Part shown: positions 1 to 5,335 of the stretch, one piece after another
Layout of the letters: each line of letters opens with the position of its first letter
Position numbering within the stretch: position 1 is the first letter of the stretch
From: [Eubacterium] saphenum
Lineage (GTDB): Bacteria; Bacillota; Clostridia; Oscillospirales; Ruminococcaceae
NCBI GenBank assembly: GCA_004555635.1
Contig: SFHN01000083.1
Coordinates: 1-5,975 of the forward strand
Direction: 5' to 3'
Length of the DNA stretch: 5,975 nt
Translations under genes and position numbers: made by a program
Notes under the pieces: model-generated
What the model was told of the DNA's origin: nothing
Database searches by the model: none
The model's input: the letters and a program-made list of their open reading frames with translations, nothing else

Positions 1-190
1 CCTGAAGCGTGTTGTCAAGCGCGTGTCCCATATGAAGCTGTCCCGTAATATTGGGCGGGGGAATTACGATGGTGTAGGGCTTTTTCTTCGGGTCAATCTC
101 CGCGTGGAAGTAGCCCTGTTCCTCCCAGTTGTGATAAATTCTGTCCTCAAAGTCCTTTGGGGAGTAGGTCTTTGCAAGTTCCTTTCTCAT
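1..190 (-). CDS. valS: Valyl-tRNA synthetase, N-terminal part (cut by window edge)
   Basis: Valyl-tRNA synthetase charges tRNA-Val with valine in the cytosol, using ATP. Only the first 63 codons are here; the gene continues past the left edge. The visible protein has the N-terminal class I synthetase signature: a [13 protein letters not shown] opening, then the [15 protein letters not shown] block at residues 44-58, where HMGH (53-56) is the HIGH-type ATP-binding motif. This block is typical of ValS, as opposed to IleS or LeuS. The ATG start at 188-190 follows a purine-rich stretch with AAAGGAAAGGA about 10 nt upstream. The gap to the rqcH stop is 48 bp and has neither a terminator nor room for a T-box leader, so valS is probably the last visible gene of the operon that starts near 3790. 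Identification is firm from motifs; the C-terminal editing and anticodon domains cannot be seen. Confidence 0.95.
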   Translation of the reverse strand, partial: MRKELAKTYSPKDFEDRIYHNWEEQGYFHAEIDPKKKPYTIVIPPPNITGQLHMGHALDNTLQ

Positions 191-238
191 TATCGGATGT
201 CCTTTCCTTTTCCTTTGTGTTATCGTTAAATGTCCGCA

Positions 239-2008
239 TTACCCGCGCTGTGCCTTGTCGGCTCTGAGCGACTCGACAAGCTGCTCCTCGGGCGATACGA
301 ACAATGTTTTGTTGTTGGTAAAGATGACCATACCCGGCTTTGCGCCTGCGGGCTTTTTTACAAACTTAACCGCCGTGTAATCCACCGGCACCTGCGAGCC
401 GCTTCGCCCCTTCGAGTGAAACGCCGCAAGCATTGCCGCCTCGAAAAGCGTCCGCTCCGTGGGAGTTTTCCCCTCGGTGCGGATAATGACGTGGCTTCCC
501 GCAATTCCCTGCGTGTGAAGCCAGATGTCCGTTGCCTTTGCGGTTTTGAGCGTAAGGCGGTCGTTTTGGCAGTTGTTTTTCCCGACGAGGATTTCAAAGC
601 CGTCCGTCGAGCGGAATTTCATCGGCTCGGAGGGCTTTTTCGCTTTGTCCGCTCTCTCATCGTTTCTTCCGCCGCGGATATAGCCCTGCTCGCGAAGCTC
701 TCTGCGTATCTCCGAAAGCTCTGCCTCGCTGTCTGTTCGGCTGACCGCGTCGAAAACGCTGTCGATGTAGACAAGCTCGTCCTGTCCCTTTTTGATAAGC
801 TCGGTGAGCTTCTTTTCCGCGGTATCAAGCTTGCGGTATTCGGTGTAGTATTTCTGCGCGTTCTGCGCGGGAGTAAGCCTTGCGTCAAGCGGAATTTCCA
901 CGGGCTGCCCCGTGTAGAAGTCCTCAAGCGTGCAGGCGGTCATTCCCTTTTCCAGACGATAGATGTTCGCGTTTATCATATCGCCGCGGACTCGGAAAAC
1001 CTCGCGCTCGCCGCACTCGGAAAGCTCCTTCTTCTGAAGCTCCAGCTTTCTGCTGACGCGCTCGTATGCGTTCATCAGAAGCTTTAACATATCGCGGGCG
1101 CGCTGCTTTGTGCGCTCGGTCTTGTCCGCCGCCGCGAAAAAGCCGTCCAGCAGCGCGTTTGCGCTTTCTGCCTTGCCAATAAGCATTGCGGTGGAATACT
1201 GCTCGATGTTTATAAAGCAGAAGTCCTTCTTCTTGCCGGAAAGCTCGCTTACCGTTGTGAAGTCGGCTTCGCCGCCGTTAAGCGCTTTCTTTGCCCTCGC
1301 GAGAAAGAACAGCACCCTGTCCCTTGCGCTTTCCGAAAGCTCGCAGCAAACCGCGTCAACGTCCTTCGCCGCGTAATACGCGCACTCCCGCGCGAATATC
1401 GGTGAAATTCCCTCAAGCACCTGCGTAAGCCGCTTTGCGAGCCGTTCGGGGCTGTTTTCGCACTGCGCGAAAATCTCCTCAGGCGACGCGTCGAGAATGC
1501 ACAGCCTGTCGCTGCGCGGGGGCGTTTCGTACGGGATATTCGGCAGCACCCGCCGCACCGAGGAAATGTCGTCGGTTATGCGCTTTATGCTGTCAACAAC
1601 CCTGCCGTCGCGTATCAGAATAATGTTGCTGTGGCGCCCCATTATTTCCGCGGCAAGCGTGTTTACCACCCTGTCGCCGATTTCGTTTGTGCACTCAAAG
1701 TCGAAGTACAGTATGCGCTCCAGCCCGTCCTGACGGATATCGAGAAGCTTTCCGCCGCACAGGTGCTTTCGCATAAGCATACAGAACATAGGCGGCTGCT
1801 GCGGGTTGTCGAACGAGGCTTCCGTGAGGTTTACCCTCGCGGACACGCTGTTTGCGGAAAGAACGAGCCTTTTTGCGCCGTCGCGGAACGTCCGCAGCGA
1901 AAGCACAAGCTCCTCGCGCGACGGTTGGTAGACCTTATCAACCCTGCTGCCGATAAGCGGCGACAGCTCCGTTTTCACCAAATGCAGAAATGCACCGTCA
2001 AGCGACAC
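239..2008 (-). CDS. rqcH: Rqc2/NFACT-family ribosome quality control protein RqcH (formerly FbpA-like)
   Basis: Bacterial RqcH binds obstructed 50S subunits carrying a stalled peptidyl-tRNA and recruits tRNA-Ala, adding a C-terminal alanine tail that marks the chain for proteolysis. Homologues were once annotated as fibronectin-binding proteins. The 589-residue length is normal. NFACT-N spans about 1-160, opening with the family-typical SLDGAFLHL and carrying EIMGRHSNIIL at 121-131. A helical HhH-like stretch follows at about 170-240. Charged helices forming the coiled-coil region lie at about 295-440. The NFACT-R domain is at about 465-573, with VGKNNCQND, DIWLHT, GSHVIIR and KPAGAKPGMVIFTNNKTL. 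The usual Asp-Arg pair of NFACT-N appears as E97-R98. The start is GTG (2006-2008), chosen because it gives the family N-terminus and sits 4 nt after AAAGGAGG. It lies 49 bp after the Nif3 gene and 48 bp before valS, so it is probably co-transcribed with both. The C-terminal tail after 573 is short. Confidence 0.95.
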   Translation of the reverse strand: MSLDGAFLHLVKTELSPLIGSRVDKVYQPSREELVLSLRTFRDGAKRLVLSANSVSARVNLTEASFDNPQQPPMFCMLMRKHLCGGKLLDIRQDGLERILYFDFECTNEIGDRVVNTLAAEIMGRHSNIILIRDGRVVDSIKRITDDISSVRRVLPNIPYETPPRSDRLCILDASPEEIFAQCENSPERLAKRLTQVLEGISPIFARECAYYAAKDVDAVCCELSESARDRVLFFLARAKKALNGGEADFTTVSELSGKKKDFCFINIEQYSTAMLIGKAESANALLDGFFAAADKTERTKQRARDMLKLLMNAYERVSRKLELQKKELSECGEREVFRVRGDMINANIYRLEKGMTACTLEDFYTGQPVEIPLDARLTPAQNAQKYYTEYRKLDTAEKKLTELIKKGQDELVYIDSVFDAVSRTDSEAELSEIRRELREQGYIRGGRNDERADKAKKPSEPMKFRSTDGFEILVGKNNCQNDRLTLKTAKATDIWLHTQGIAGSHVIIRTEGKTPTERTLFEAAMLAAFHSKGRSGSQVPVDYTAVKFVKKPAGAKPGMVIFTNNKTLFVSPEEQLVESLRADKAQRG

Positions 2009-2012
2009 GGCT

Positions 2013-2020
2013 CCTCCTTT
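2013..2020 (-). promoter_or_regulatory. Strong ribosome binding site for rqcH (supports the GTG start)
   Basis: On the minus strand this reads AAAGGAGG, followed by AGCC and then GTG. The near-perfect anti-SD complement 4 nt from GTG supports the non-ATG start. The 4-nt spacing is on the short side. A small dyad (2022-2037) lies immediately upstream. Confidence 0.8.
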
Positions 2021-2021
2021 C

Positions 2022-2037
2022 CCCGCGTAAAAGCGGG
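2022..2037 (-). other. Short GC hairpin just upstream of the rqcH ribosome binding site
   Basis: CCCGC and GCGGG form a 5-bp stem around a 6-nt loop in the gap between the Nif3 gene and rqcH. No T-tract follows on either strand, so it is unlikely to be a terminator. It may be a weak mRNA structure abutting the ribosome binding site, or chance. Confidence 0.4.
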
Positions 2038-2057
2038 AAATGTATTGTGAACTCCGA

Positions 2058-2834
2058 TTATTTCAGAACGTGGCACGGCTCCTTGCAGCTGTCCGCGGTG
2101 AACACGGGAACCTCGTTGTAGTGGCGCGAAATAAGCGCGGCGATACGGTGCATAGCCTGCTTTTCCGTGCCGAAATGCCCCGCGTCAATCAGCGTAATTC
2201 CGCTGTCCTGCGCTTCTGTCCAGTAGTTGTGCTTTATGTCGCCCGAGATTATGGCATCGCAGCCCTTCTCCCTTGCTAACTGCATAACCTTTTCGTTTAC
2301 TCCGCTGCCGCAGCACACGGCAACCCTGCGGATTGCTCTTTCGCCGCGCGAGTATTTAACGCAGTTTAGGTCAAGCGCCGATTTGCAGTGCTCTGCAAGC
2401 CCCTTTACCGTAAACCCGAGCGTCAAATCGCACACCGCGCCGAAGCCCAAGCCGTTTGCGTGGACAGGCTCAAGCACGCCGCTGCTTTCAAAGCCAAGCA
2501 GCTCAAGCAGCGAGTCGTTTACGCCGCCCTCCGTCATATCGAAGTTCGTGTGTATGCAGATTGCGCTTATATCGTTTTTGATAAGCTTTGCAACGGGGCT
2601 CCATTCGGGTATTCTTTTCAGCGGGCTGAAGATAACGGGGTGGTGCGCTATGATGAGATTTGCGCCGTTTGCAATCGCCTCGTCGATAACGCTGTTAGTT
2701 ATGTCAAGCGTGCAGCAAATTCCCGTAATCTCGCTTTCCTCGCTGCCGACAAGCAGACCAACGTTGTCGTAGCTTTCCGCATATTCCTGCGGGGAAAACA
2801 TATTGATGTACTGAAGTATTTCCTTAACTGTCAT
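2058..2834 (-). CDS. Nif3-like dinuclear metal centre hexameric protein (YqfO/YbgI family)
   Basis: This is a member of the Nif3/YqfO/YbgI family, cytosolic hexameric proteins with a two-metal site. Some are annotated as GTP cyclohydrolase I type 2, but the true reaction is not settled. At 258 residues it is the short form, without the PII-like insert of the longer B. subtilis YqfO. Expected metal ligands are visible: H64 and H65 in IIAHHPVIF, D99 in IHTNFD, and H220 and E224 in DAGHFGTE. YDNVGLLVG at 22-30 is the usual N-terminal signature, and ISGDIKHN at 196-203 is also typical. The ATG overlaps the trmK stop by 4 nt (ATGA, 2831-2834), and GGAGGAG (2840-2846) lies 5 nt upstream inside the trmK end, so translational coupling is likely. 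The trmK-nif3 pairing is conserved in Bacillota (yqfN-yqfO in B. subtilis), which supports both calls. Family assignment is firm; biochemical function is not. Confidence 0.93.
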   Translation of the reverse strand: MTVKEILQYINMFSPQEYAESYDNVGLLVGSEESEITGICCTLDITNSVIDEAIANGANLIIAHHPVIFSPLKRIPEWSPVAKLIKNDISAICIHTNFDMTEGGVNDSLLELLGFESSGVLEPVHANGLGFGAVCDLTLGFTVKGLAEHCKSALDLNCVKYSRGERAIRRVAVCCGSGVNEKVMQLAREKGCDAIISGDIKHNYWTEAQDSGITLIDAGHFGTEKQAMHRIAALISRHYNEVPVFTADSCKEPCHVLK

Positions 2835-3490
2835 AAAAGCTCCTCCGCCTTGGCGAGTATGATGTTTGCCGTTTTGCGCTGTTCCTCCGCCCGAGCAGAA
2901 AAGTCCTCCGACTTATCCATACCGCGCGCGTTTTTCAAAAGCTTTTCCGCGACAAGGCGCAGATACTTTCCGTCTTTACATTTTCCCGTCAGCGCGAAAA
3001 TCTGGTCGATTTGTGATATACTGCCTGTATATTTTGCGAGAATTATAACATATCCGCGCTTTCCGTCGTATGCAGTCTTTTCCTCGATAATCTCAAAGCC
3101 CCTTGCATACAGCGCACGCCGAAGCTCGTCTGCCTTTGTCATCGGCTGTAAAATGAAGCGCGTATTCTCCGAGAGAAAGCGGCAGCCGTCGATTATCTGC
3201 GCAATAAGCTCGCCGCCCATTCCGCAGATAACCACGTCGTCGGCATAGTCGATTTTCTCAAGCCCGTCTGACTTAACGACGGTGACATTCTTAACGCCCG
3301 CGTCGCAGACCGTCCGCCTTGCGGCTTCGAGCGGCCCGTCGTTTATGTCCGACGCGATAACGCTTTTCGCGCCGTTTAGGGCAAGCGTGCAGGCGAGCAG
3401 CGCGTGGTCTGTGCCGACGTCAGCGATAACAACGCCTTTTCTGCACAGGCTCGCCGCCGCCTTCAGCCTGTTGTCAAGCGCGGGAATCAA
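2831..3490 (-). CDS. trmK: tRNA (adenine(22)-N1)-methyltransferase TrmK
   Basis: TrmK (B. subtilis YqfN) methylates N1 of A22 in the D-arm region of certain tRNAs, using S-adenosylmethionine. The 219-aa protein is close to the usual length. The Rossmann-type methyltransferase fold is visible at the start: motif I ADVGTDHALL (23-32), the acidic ribose-binding position in ASDIND (D48), VICGMGG (87-93, the family's catalytic-loop region) and LQPM (114-117). A helical C-terminal tail from about 160 to 219, rich in K, E and R, matches the coiled extension of this family. The start is TTG (3488-3490), overlapping the TGA stop of the preceding DUF1858 gene as TTGA. A GAGG about 11 nt upstream is only a modest ribosome binding site, so initiation probably depends on coupling. 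The next possible starts would cut into the RLKAAASL helix that the family conserves. Confidence 0.93.
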   Translation of the reverse strand: MIPALDNRLKAAASLCRKGVVIADVGTDHALLACTLALNGAKSVIASDINDGPLEAARRTVCDAGVKNVTVVKSDGLEKIDYADDVVICGMGGELIAQIIDGCRFLSENTRFILQPMTKADELRRALYARGFEIIEEKTAYDGKRGYVIILAKYTGSISQIDQIFALTGKCKDGKYLRLVAEKLLKNARGMDKSEDFSARAEEQRKTANIILAKAEELL

Positions 3491-3687
3491 TTGCCGAGCG
3501 CCTCGTTGAGCTGCTCTACGATAACGTTGGGGTCAACGCCGTGAACCATACACGCCTGACCAACGCTCTCGCCTCTTGCGGACGGGCAGCCGAGGCAGTG
3601 CATTCCCATACCGAAGAAGATGGGAGCCGCAGCCTCTGCGTTTACATCGAGGATATCGCCGATAATAGTATCAACCGTAACTTTCAT
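3487..3687 (-). CDS. DUF1858 small redox-disulfide protein
   Basis: This 66-residue protein matches the DUF1858 family, also described as the hybrid-cluster-protein-associated redox disulfide domain. The opening MKVTVDTIIGDIL and the core GMGMHCLGCPSA are characteristic. C31 and C34 form a CxxC pair at a helix start, and a third cysteine, C46, lies in QACMVHG. No signal peptide or membrane segment is visible, so it should be cytosolic. The partner is unknown: related proteins occur beside hybrid cluster proteins and other redox enzymes, but here the gene leads a translation-related operon. The ATG at 3685-3687 follows AAAGGAAAG on the minus strand. A sigma-A promoter lies about 100 bp upstream. 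The stop overlaps the trmK TTG by 4 nt. The family call is strong from the CxxC context and length; the physiological role is not known. Confidence 0.9.
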   Translation of the reverse strand: MKVTVDTIIGDILDVNAEAAAPIFFGMGMHCLGCPSARGESVGQACMVHGVDPNVIVEQLNEALGN

Positions 3688-3702
3688 TTTTTTACTTTCC
3701 TT

Positions 3703-3744
3703 TCATTTTGTGTGAATTGTACTCATTGTACCAATTGTATGCAT
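3703..3744 (-). other. Possible 13-codon leader ORF before the DUF1858 gene (weak)
   Basis: The minus strand can encode MHTIGTMSTIHTK followed by TGA. Thr ACA codons recur every third residue, because a 9-bp repeat is being read in frame. The TGA overlaps the AAAGGAAAG ribosome binding site of the DUF1858 gene. There is no convincing ribosome binding site before the ATG, and the repeat alone explains the pattern. I give it as a low-confidence possibility only. Confidence 0.12.
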
Positions 3745-3749
3745 TATAT
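3714..3749 (-). repeat. Four tandem 9-bp units carrying -10-like hexamers
   Basis: On the minus strand, hexamers TATAAT (3743-3748), TACAAT (3734-3739), TACAAT (3725-3730) and TACAAT (3716-3721) follow each other with an exact 9-bp period and variable 3-nt spacers. The array lies in the leader between the main operon promoter and the DUF1858 start. The period is clear in the sequence; its role is unknown. Confidence 0.7.
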
Positions 3750-3771
3750 GCGCGGCGGCAAAAAGTGTCGC
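3743..3771 (-). promoter_or_regulatory. Possible secondary promoter inside the operon leader
   Basis: On the minus strand GCGACA (3766-3771) lies 17 bp before TATAAT (3743-3748). The -10 is perfect, but the -35 matches TTGACA in only four positions. The -10 is also the first unit of the tandem array. It is weaker than the promoter at 3794-3822 and would give a leader of about 50 nt. Confidence 0.35.
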
Positions 3772-3793
3772 TTTGCATAAGTATACAGGATAT

Positions 3794-3822
3794 ATTATAC
3801 CATAACAGCGCGTATTTTTCAA
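3794..3822 (-). promoter_or_regulatory. Sigma-A promoter of the DUF1858-trmK-nif3-rqcH-valS operon
   Basis: On the minus strand TTGAAA (3817-3822) is separated by 17 bp from TATAAT (3794-3799), with an extended -10 TGG just before it. Transcription should begin near 3786-3787, leaving a leader of about 100 nt. It lies downstream of the reductase terminator, so the operon is insulated from readthrough. Confidence 0.8.
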
Positions 3823-3886
3823 GAGGTTTCGCGGAATTTTAAGGCAGAAAAGCGGCTGCGGGGTTTTAAGCGGGTTGGAGTTTCGC

Positions 3887-3923
3887 AAAAACAAAACGGC
3901 AGGAGCCTTTAACTCCCGCCGTT
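3887..3923 (-). terminator. Rho-independent terminator of the enoyl reductase gene
   Basis: Arms at 3895-3905 and 3913-3923 form an 11-bp stem with one mismatch and a 7-nt loop. On the minus strand the stem is followed by TTTTGTTTTT. There is no T-tract on the plus strand, so it works for the minus strand only. It ends the fabV transcript about 90 nt after the stop codon. Confidence 0.85.
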
Positions 3924-3964
3924 AATAATCCTATGCAAATGTTTCGCTGAACAAAAGGCGGAAA

Positions 3965-4009
3965 GCGTGTCGAGGCACTCGACCGGAATTGCGTGTCGAG
4001 GCACTCGAC
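3965..4009. repeat. Pair of identical 19-bp palindromic repeats at the reductase stop codon
   Basis: GCGTGTCGAGGCACTCGAC occurs identically at 3965-3983 and 3991-4009, separated by 7 bp (26-bp period). Each copy contains GTCGAG-GCA-CTCGAC, a perfect 6-bp inverted repeat around 3 nt. The second copy ends one base before the reductase stop codon (4010-4012). No T-tract follows either hairpin. It may be a protein-binding dyad, an mRNA 3'-end structure, or part of a dispersed intergenic repeat family. Confidence 0.75.
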
Positions 4010-5167
4010 TTAAACCTCAACGTCCGCGTCGTAGTCCACGCCGTCAATGCCGAAGCCGAACAGCGCGTAGAAATCCGCCCAGTAGCCGTCAAGGTCGGTG
4101 CATTCCTTCAGGTTCTCCTGAGTAAGCCCGTTCCACAGCCTTGTTACCTCGTTCTGGATATCGTCCTGCATTTCGAGGTCGTCAAGCCTTATCATACCCT
4201 CGTCGTCGGTCACAACGCTGCCGCCGAACAGCTTCTGATTGAACAGGCGGTACATCTGCTCGATACAGCCCTCGTGCGTGCCCTTTTCCTTCATCACCTT
4301 GTACAGAATAGAGATGTACAGCGGCACAATCGGAATCGCGGAGCTTGACTGCGTAACCAGCGCCTTGTTCACAGAAATGTACGCCTTGATTCCGCTGTCG
4401 GAATACTTTTCGGTAAGCTTCTTTGACGTTGCGTAAAGGTGGTCCTTTGCCTTTCCTATGCTGCCGTTGCGGTACATCGGGTGGGTAAGCTCGGGGCCGA
4501 TGTAGGAGTAGGCAACCGTCACCGCGTTGTCCTCGATAGCGTCCGCCGCTTTCAGCGCGTCAATCCACGCTTCCCAGTCCTCGCCGCCCATAACCTTCAC
4601 GGTAGCGGCAATCTCCTCCTCGGTTGCAGGCTCCAGCGTTATCTCTGAAACCTCGTTTTTCGCGAGGTTAATCGTCTTGTTGGTGTAGCTTTCGCCGGTG
4701 GTTTTCAGAACGCTTGTGTAGGTGACATCGCCTACTGTTCTTCTCGGCGCAGCGAGGGAATACACCACCATATCCACCTTGCCCAAATCCGCTTTAATCA
4801 GGTCGATAACCTGCTTTTTGCACTCGTCGGAGTAGGCGTCGCCGTTTACCGTCTTAGCGTAAAGCCCGTCCGCTGCCGCGTATTTCTCGAAGGCGGCGGT
4901 GTTGTACCAGCCCGCGGTGCCTGTTCTGTTTCCGCTTGCGGGGCGGTCAAACATAACGCCTAATGTTGCCGCGCCGCAGCTATATGCCGCCGAAATGCGC
5001 GAAGCAAGACCATAGCCCATTGACGAGCCGACAACCAGAACCTTTTTCGGGCCGTTTGTCTTGGGCTGTGCCTTAACGTAGTCTATCTGAGCCTTTACGG
5101 CAGCGTCGCAACCGACGGGGTGCGCTGTCGTGCAGATAAAGCCTCTTACCTTGGGTTGAACTATCAT
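4010..5167 (-). CDS. fabV: FabV/TER-family NAD(P)H-dependent enoyl reductase (enoyl-ACP or trans-2-enoyl-CoA reductase)
   Basis: These enzymes reduce the trans-2 double bond of an enoyl thioester with NAD(P)H, either as the last step of the fatty-acid elongation cycle (FabV, on enoyl-ACP) or in making butyryl-CoA (TER, on crotonyl-CoA). The 385-aa protein has the family N-terminus (RGFICTTAHPVGC, 8-20), the dinucleotide-binding GSSMGYGLASRI (47-58), and the Tyr-X8-Lys catalytic pair Y232/K241 within MYRNGSIGKAK. SVNKALVTQSSSAIPIVPLY and EKGTHEGCIEQMYRLF follow; both resemble clostridial TER sequences. The ATG at 5165-5167 is chosen because it yields this N-terminus and follows GGAGGAG by 6 nt. 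The frame stays open to a TTG at 5225-5227, but that extension runs through the promoter. The gene is alone between its own promoter and terminator, not in a fab cluster, so the sequence does not settle FabV versus TER. The family call is very firm. Confidence 0.93.
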   Translation of the reverse strand: MIVQPKVRGFICTTAHPVGCDAAVKAQIDYVKAQPKTNGPKKVLVVGSSMGYGLASRISAAYSCGAATLGVMFDRPASGNRTGTAGWYNTAAFEKYAAADGLYAKTVNGDAYSDECKKQVIDLIKADLGKVDMVVYSLAAPRRTVGDVTYTSVLKTTGESYTNKTINLAKNEVSEITLEPATEEEIAATVKVMGGEDWEAWIDALKAADAIEDNAVTVAYSYIGPELTHPMYRNGSIGKAKDHLYATSKKLTEKYSDSGIKAYISVNKALVTQSSSAIPIVPLYISILYKVMKEKGTHEGCIEQMYRLFNQKLFGGSVVTDDEGMIRLDDLEMQDDIQNEVTRLWNGLTQENLKECTDLDGYWADFYALFGFGIDGVDYDADVEV

Positions 5168-5173
5168 TGCTTT

Positions 5174-5180
5174 CTCCTCC
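5174..5180 (-). promoter_or_regulatory. Ribosome binding site that fixes the reductase start
   Basis: GGAGGAG on the minus strand lies 6 nt before the ATG at 5165-5167. It decides between this ATG and the upstream in-frame TTG, whose codon overlaps the -35 element. Confidence 0.85.
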
Positions 5181-5198
5181 AAATAATTTGATACATTT

Positions 5199-5227
5199 AT
5201 TGTAGCACAAACCGGCGATTTTATCAA
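5199..5227 (-). promoter_or_regulatory. Sigma-A promoter of the enoyl reductase gene
   Basis: On the minus strand TTGATA (5222-5227) is separated by 17 bp from TACAAT (5199-5204), with an extended -10 TGC. Transcription should start near 5192, giving a leader of about 25 nt. The first transcribed bases complete an inverted repeat with the -35: TTGATA/TATCAA on the plus strand at 5188-5193 and 5222-5227. Confidence 0.8.
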
Positions 5228-5255
5228 GTGGGATTTCCGATTTTTCCCGTTTTGA

Positions 5256-5284
5256 TTGACAATATCCCCGATATGATGTATAAT
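5256..5284 (+). promoter_or_regulatory. Consensus sigma-A promoter of the cyclophilin gene
   Basis: TTGACA (5256-5261) and TATAAT (5279-5284) are both perfect and separated by 17 bp. Transcription should start near 5291. The -35 is 28 bp from the divergent reductase -35, so the two promoters are back to back and could share regulators. Confidence 0.88.
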
Positions 5285-5295
5285 AGTATCATTCC

Positions 5296-5311
5296 CGCGG
5301 CAGAAGCCGCG
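5296..5311 (+). other. GC-rich hairpin at the 5' end of the cyclophilin mRNA
   Basis: CGCGGC and GCCGCG form a perfect 6-bp GC stem around AGAA, starting about 5 nt after the predicted transcription start and ending 10 nt before the ribosome binding site. It has no T-tract. 5'-terminal hairpins of this kind can protect mRNA from 5'-end-dependent decay; that role here is inference. Confidence 0.55.
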
Positions 5312-5335
5312 ATATTATCTTAAAGGAGAATAACT

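Larger units (their letters stand above)
3688..4009. other. 322-bp intergenic region between the DUF1858 gene and the reductase gene
   Basis: No gene is supported here. From right to left along the minus strand it holds two identical palindromic repeats abutting the reductase stop (3965-4009), the reductase terminator (3887-3923), about 60 bp with no recognised signal (3823-3886), the operon promoter (3794-3822), a possible second promoter whose -10 begins a tandem array of -10-like hexamers (3714-3771), and the ribosome binding site of the DUF1858 gene. Confidence 0.75.

Noticed and set aside
191..238. T-box leader before valS
   Set aside because: The 48-bp gap cannot hold a T-box stem I, specifier loop and antiterminator, and no terminator hairpin is present.
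230..1087. Long plus-strand open frame (285 codons) opposite rqcH
   Set aside because: It is antisense to a protein with clear NFACT-R and coiled-coil motifs. Its Leu/Arg/Val-rich translation shows no known motif, and it has no suitable promoter or ribosome binding site. It is a GC-skew shadow.
2388..3248. Plus-strand open frame (286 codons) spanning the Nif3 and trmK genes
   Set aside because: It runs antisense across two well-supported overlapping genes and through their junction, with no domain or ribosome binding site.
3703..3894. 63-codon minus-strand frame across the intergenic region
   Set aside because: It runs through the terminator T-tract and the operon promoter, so no transcript would carry it whole. 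Only its last 13 codons were kept, as a weak leader possibility.
3965..4009. Palindromic pair as a CRISPR array or tandem terminators
   Set aside because: There are only two copies with a 7-bp spacer and no T-tract on either strand.
5168..5227. N-terminal extension of the reductase from an in-frame TTG
   Set aside because: It would start inside the -35 element, has no ribosome binding site, and is absent from the family. The ATG at 5165-5167 with GGAGGAG fits.
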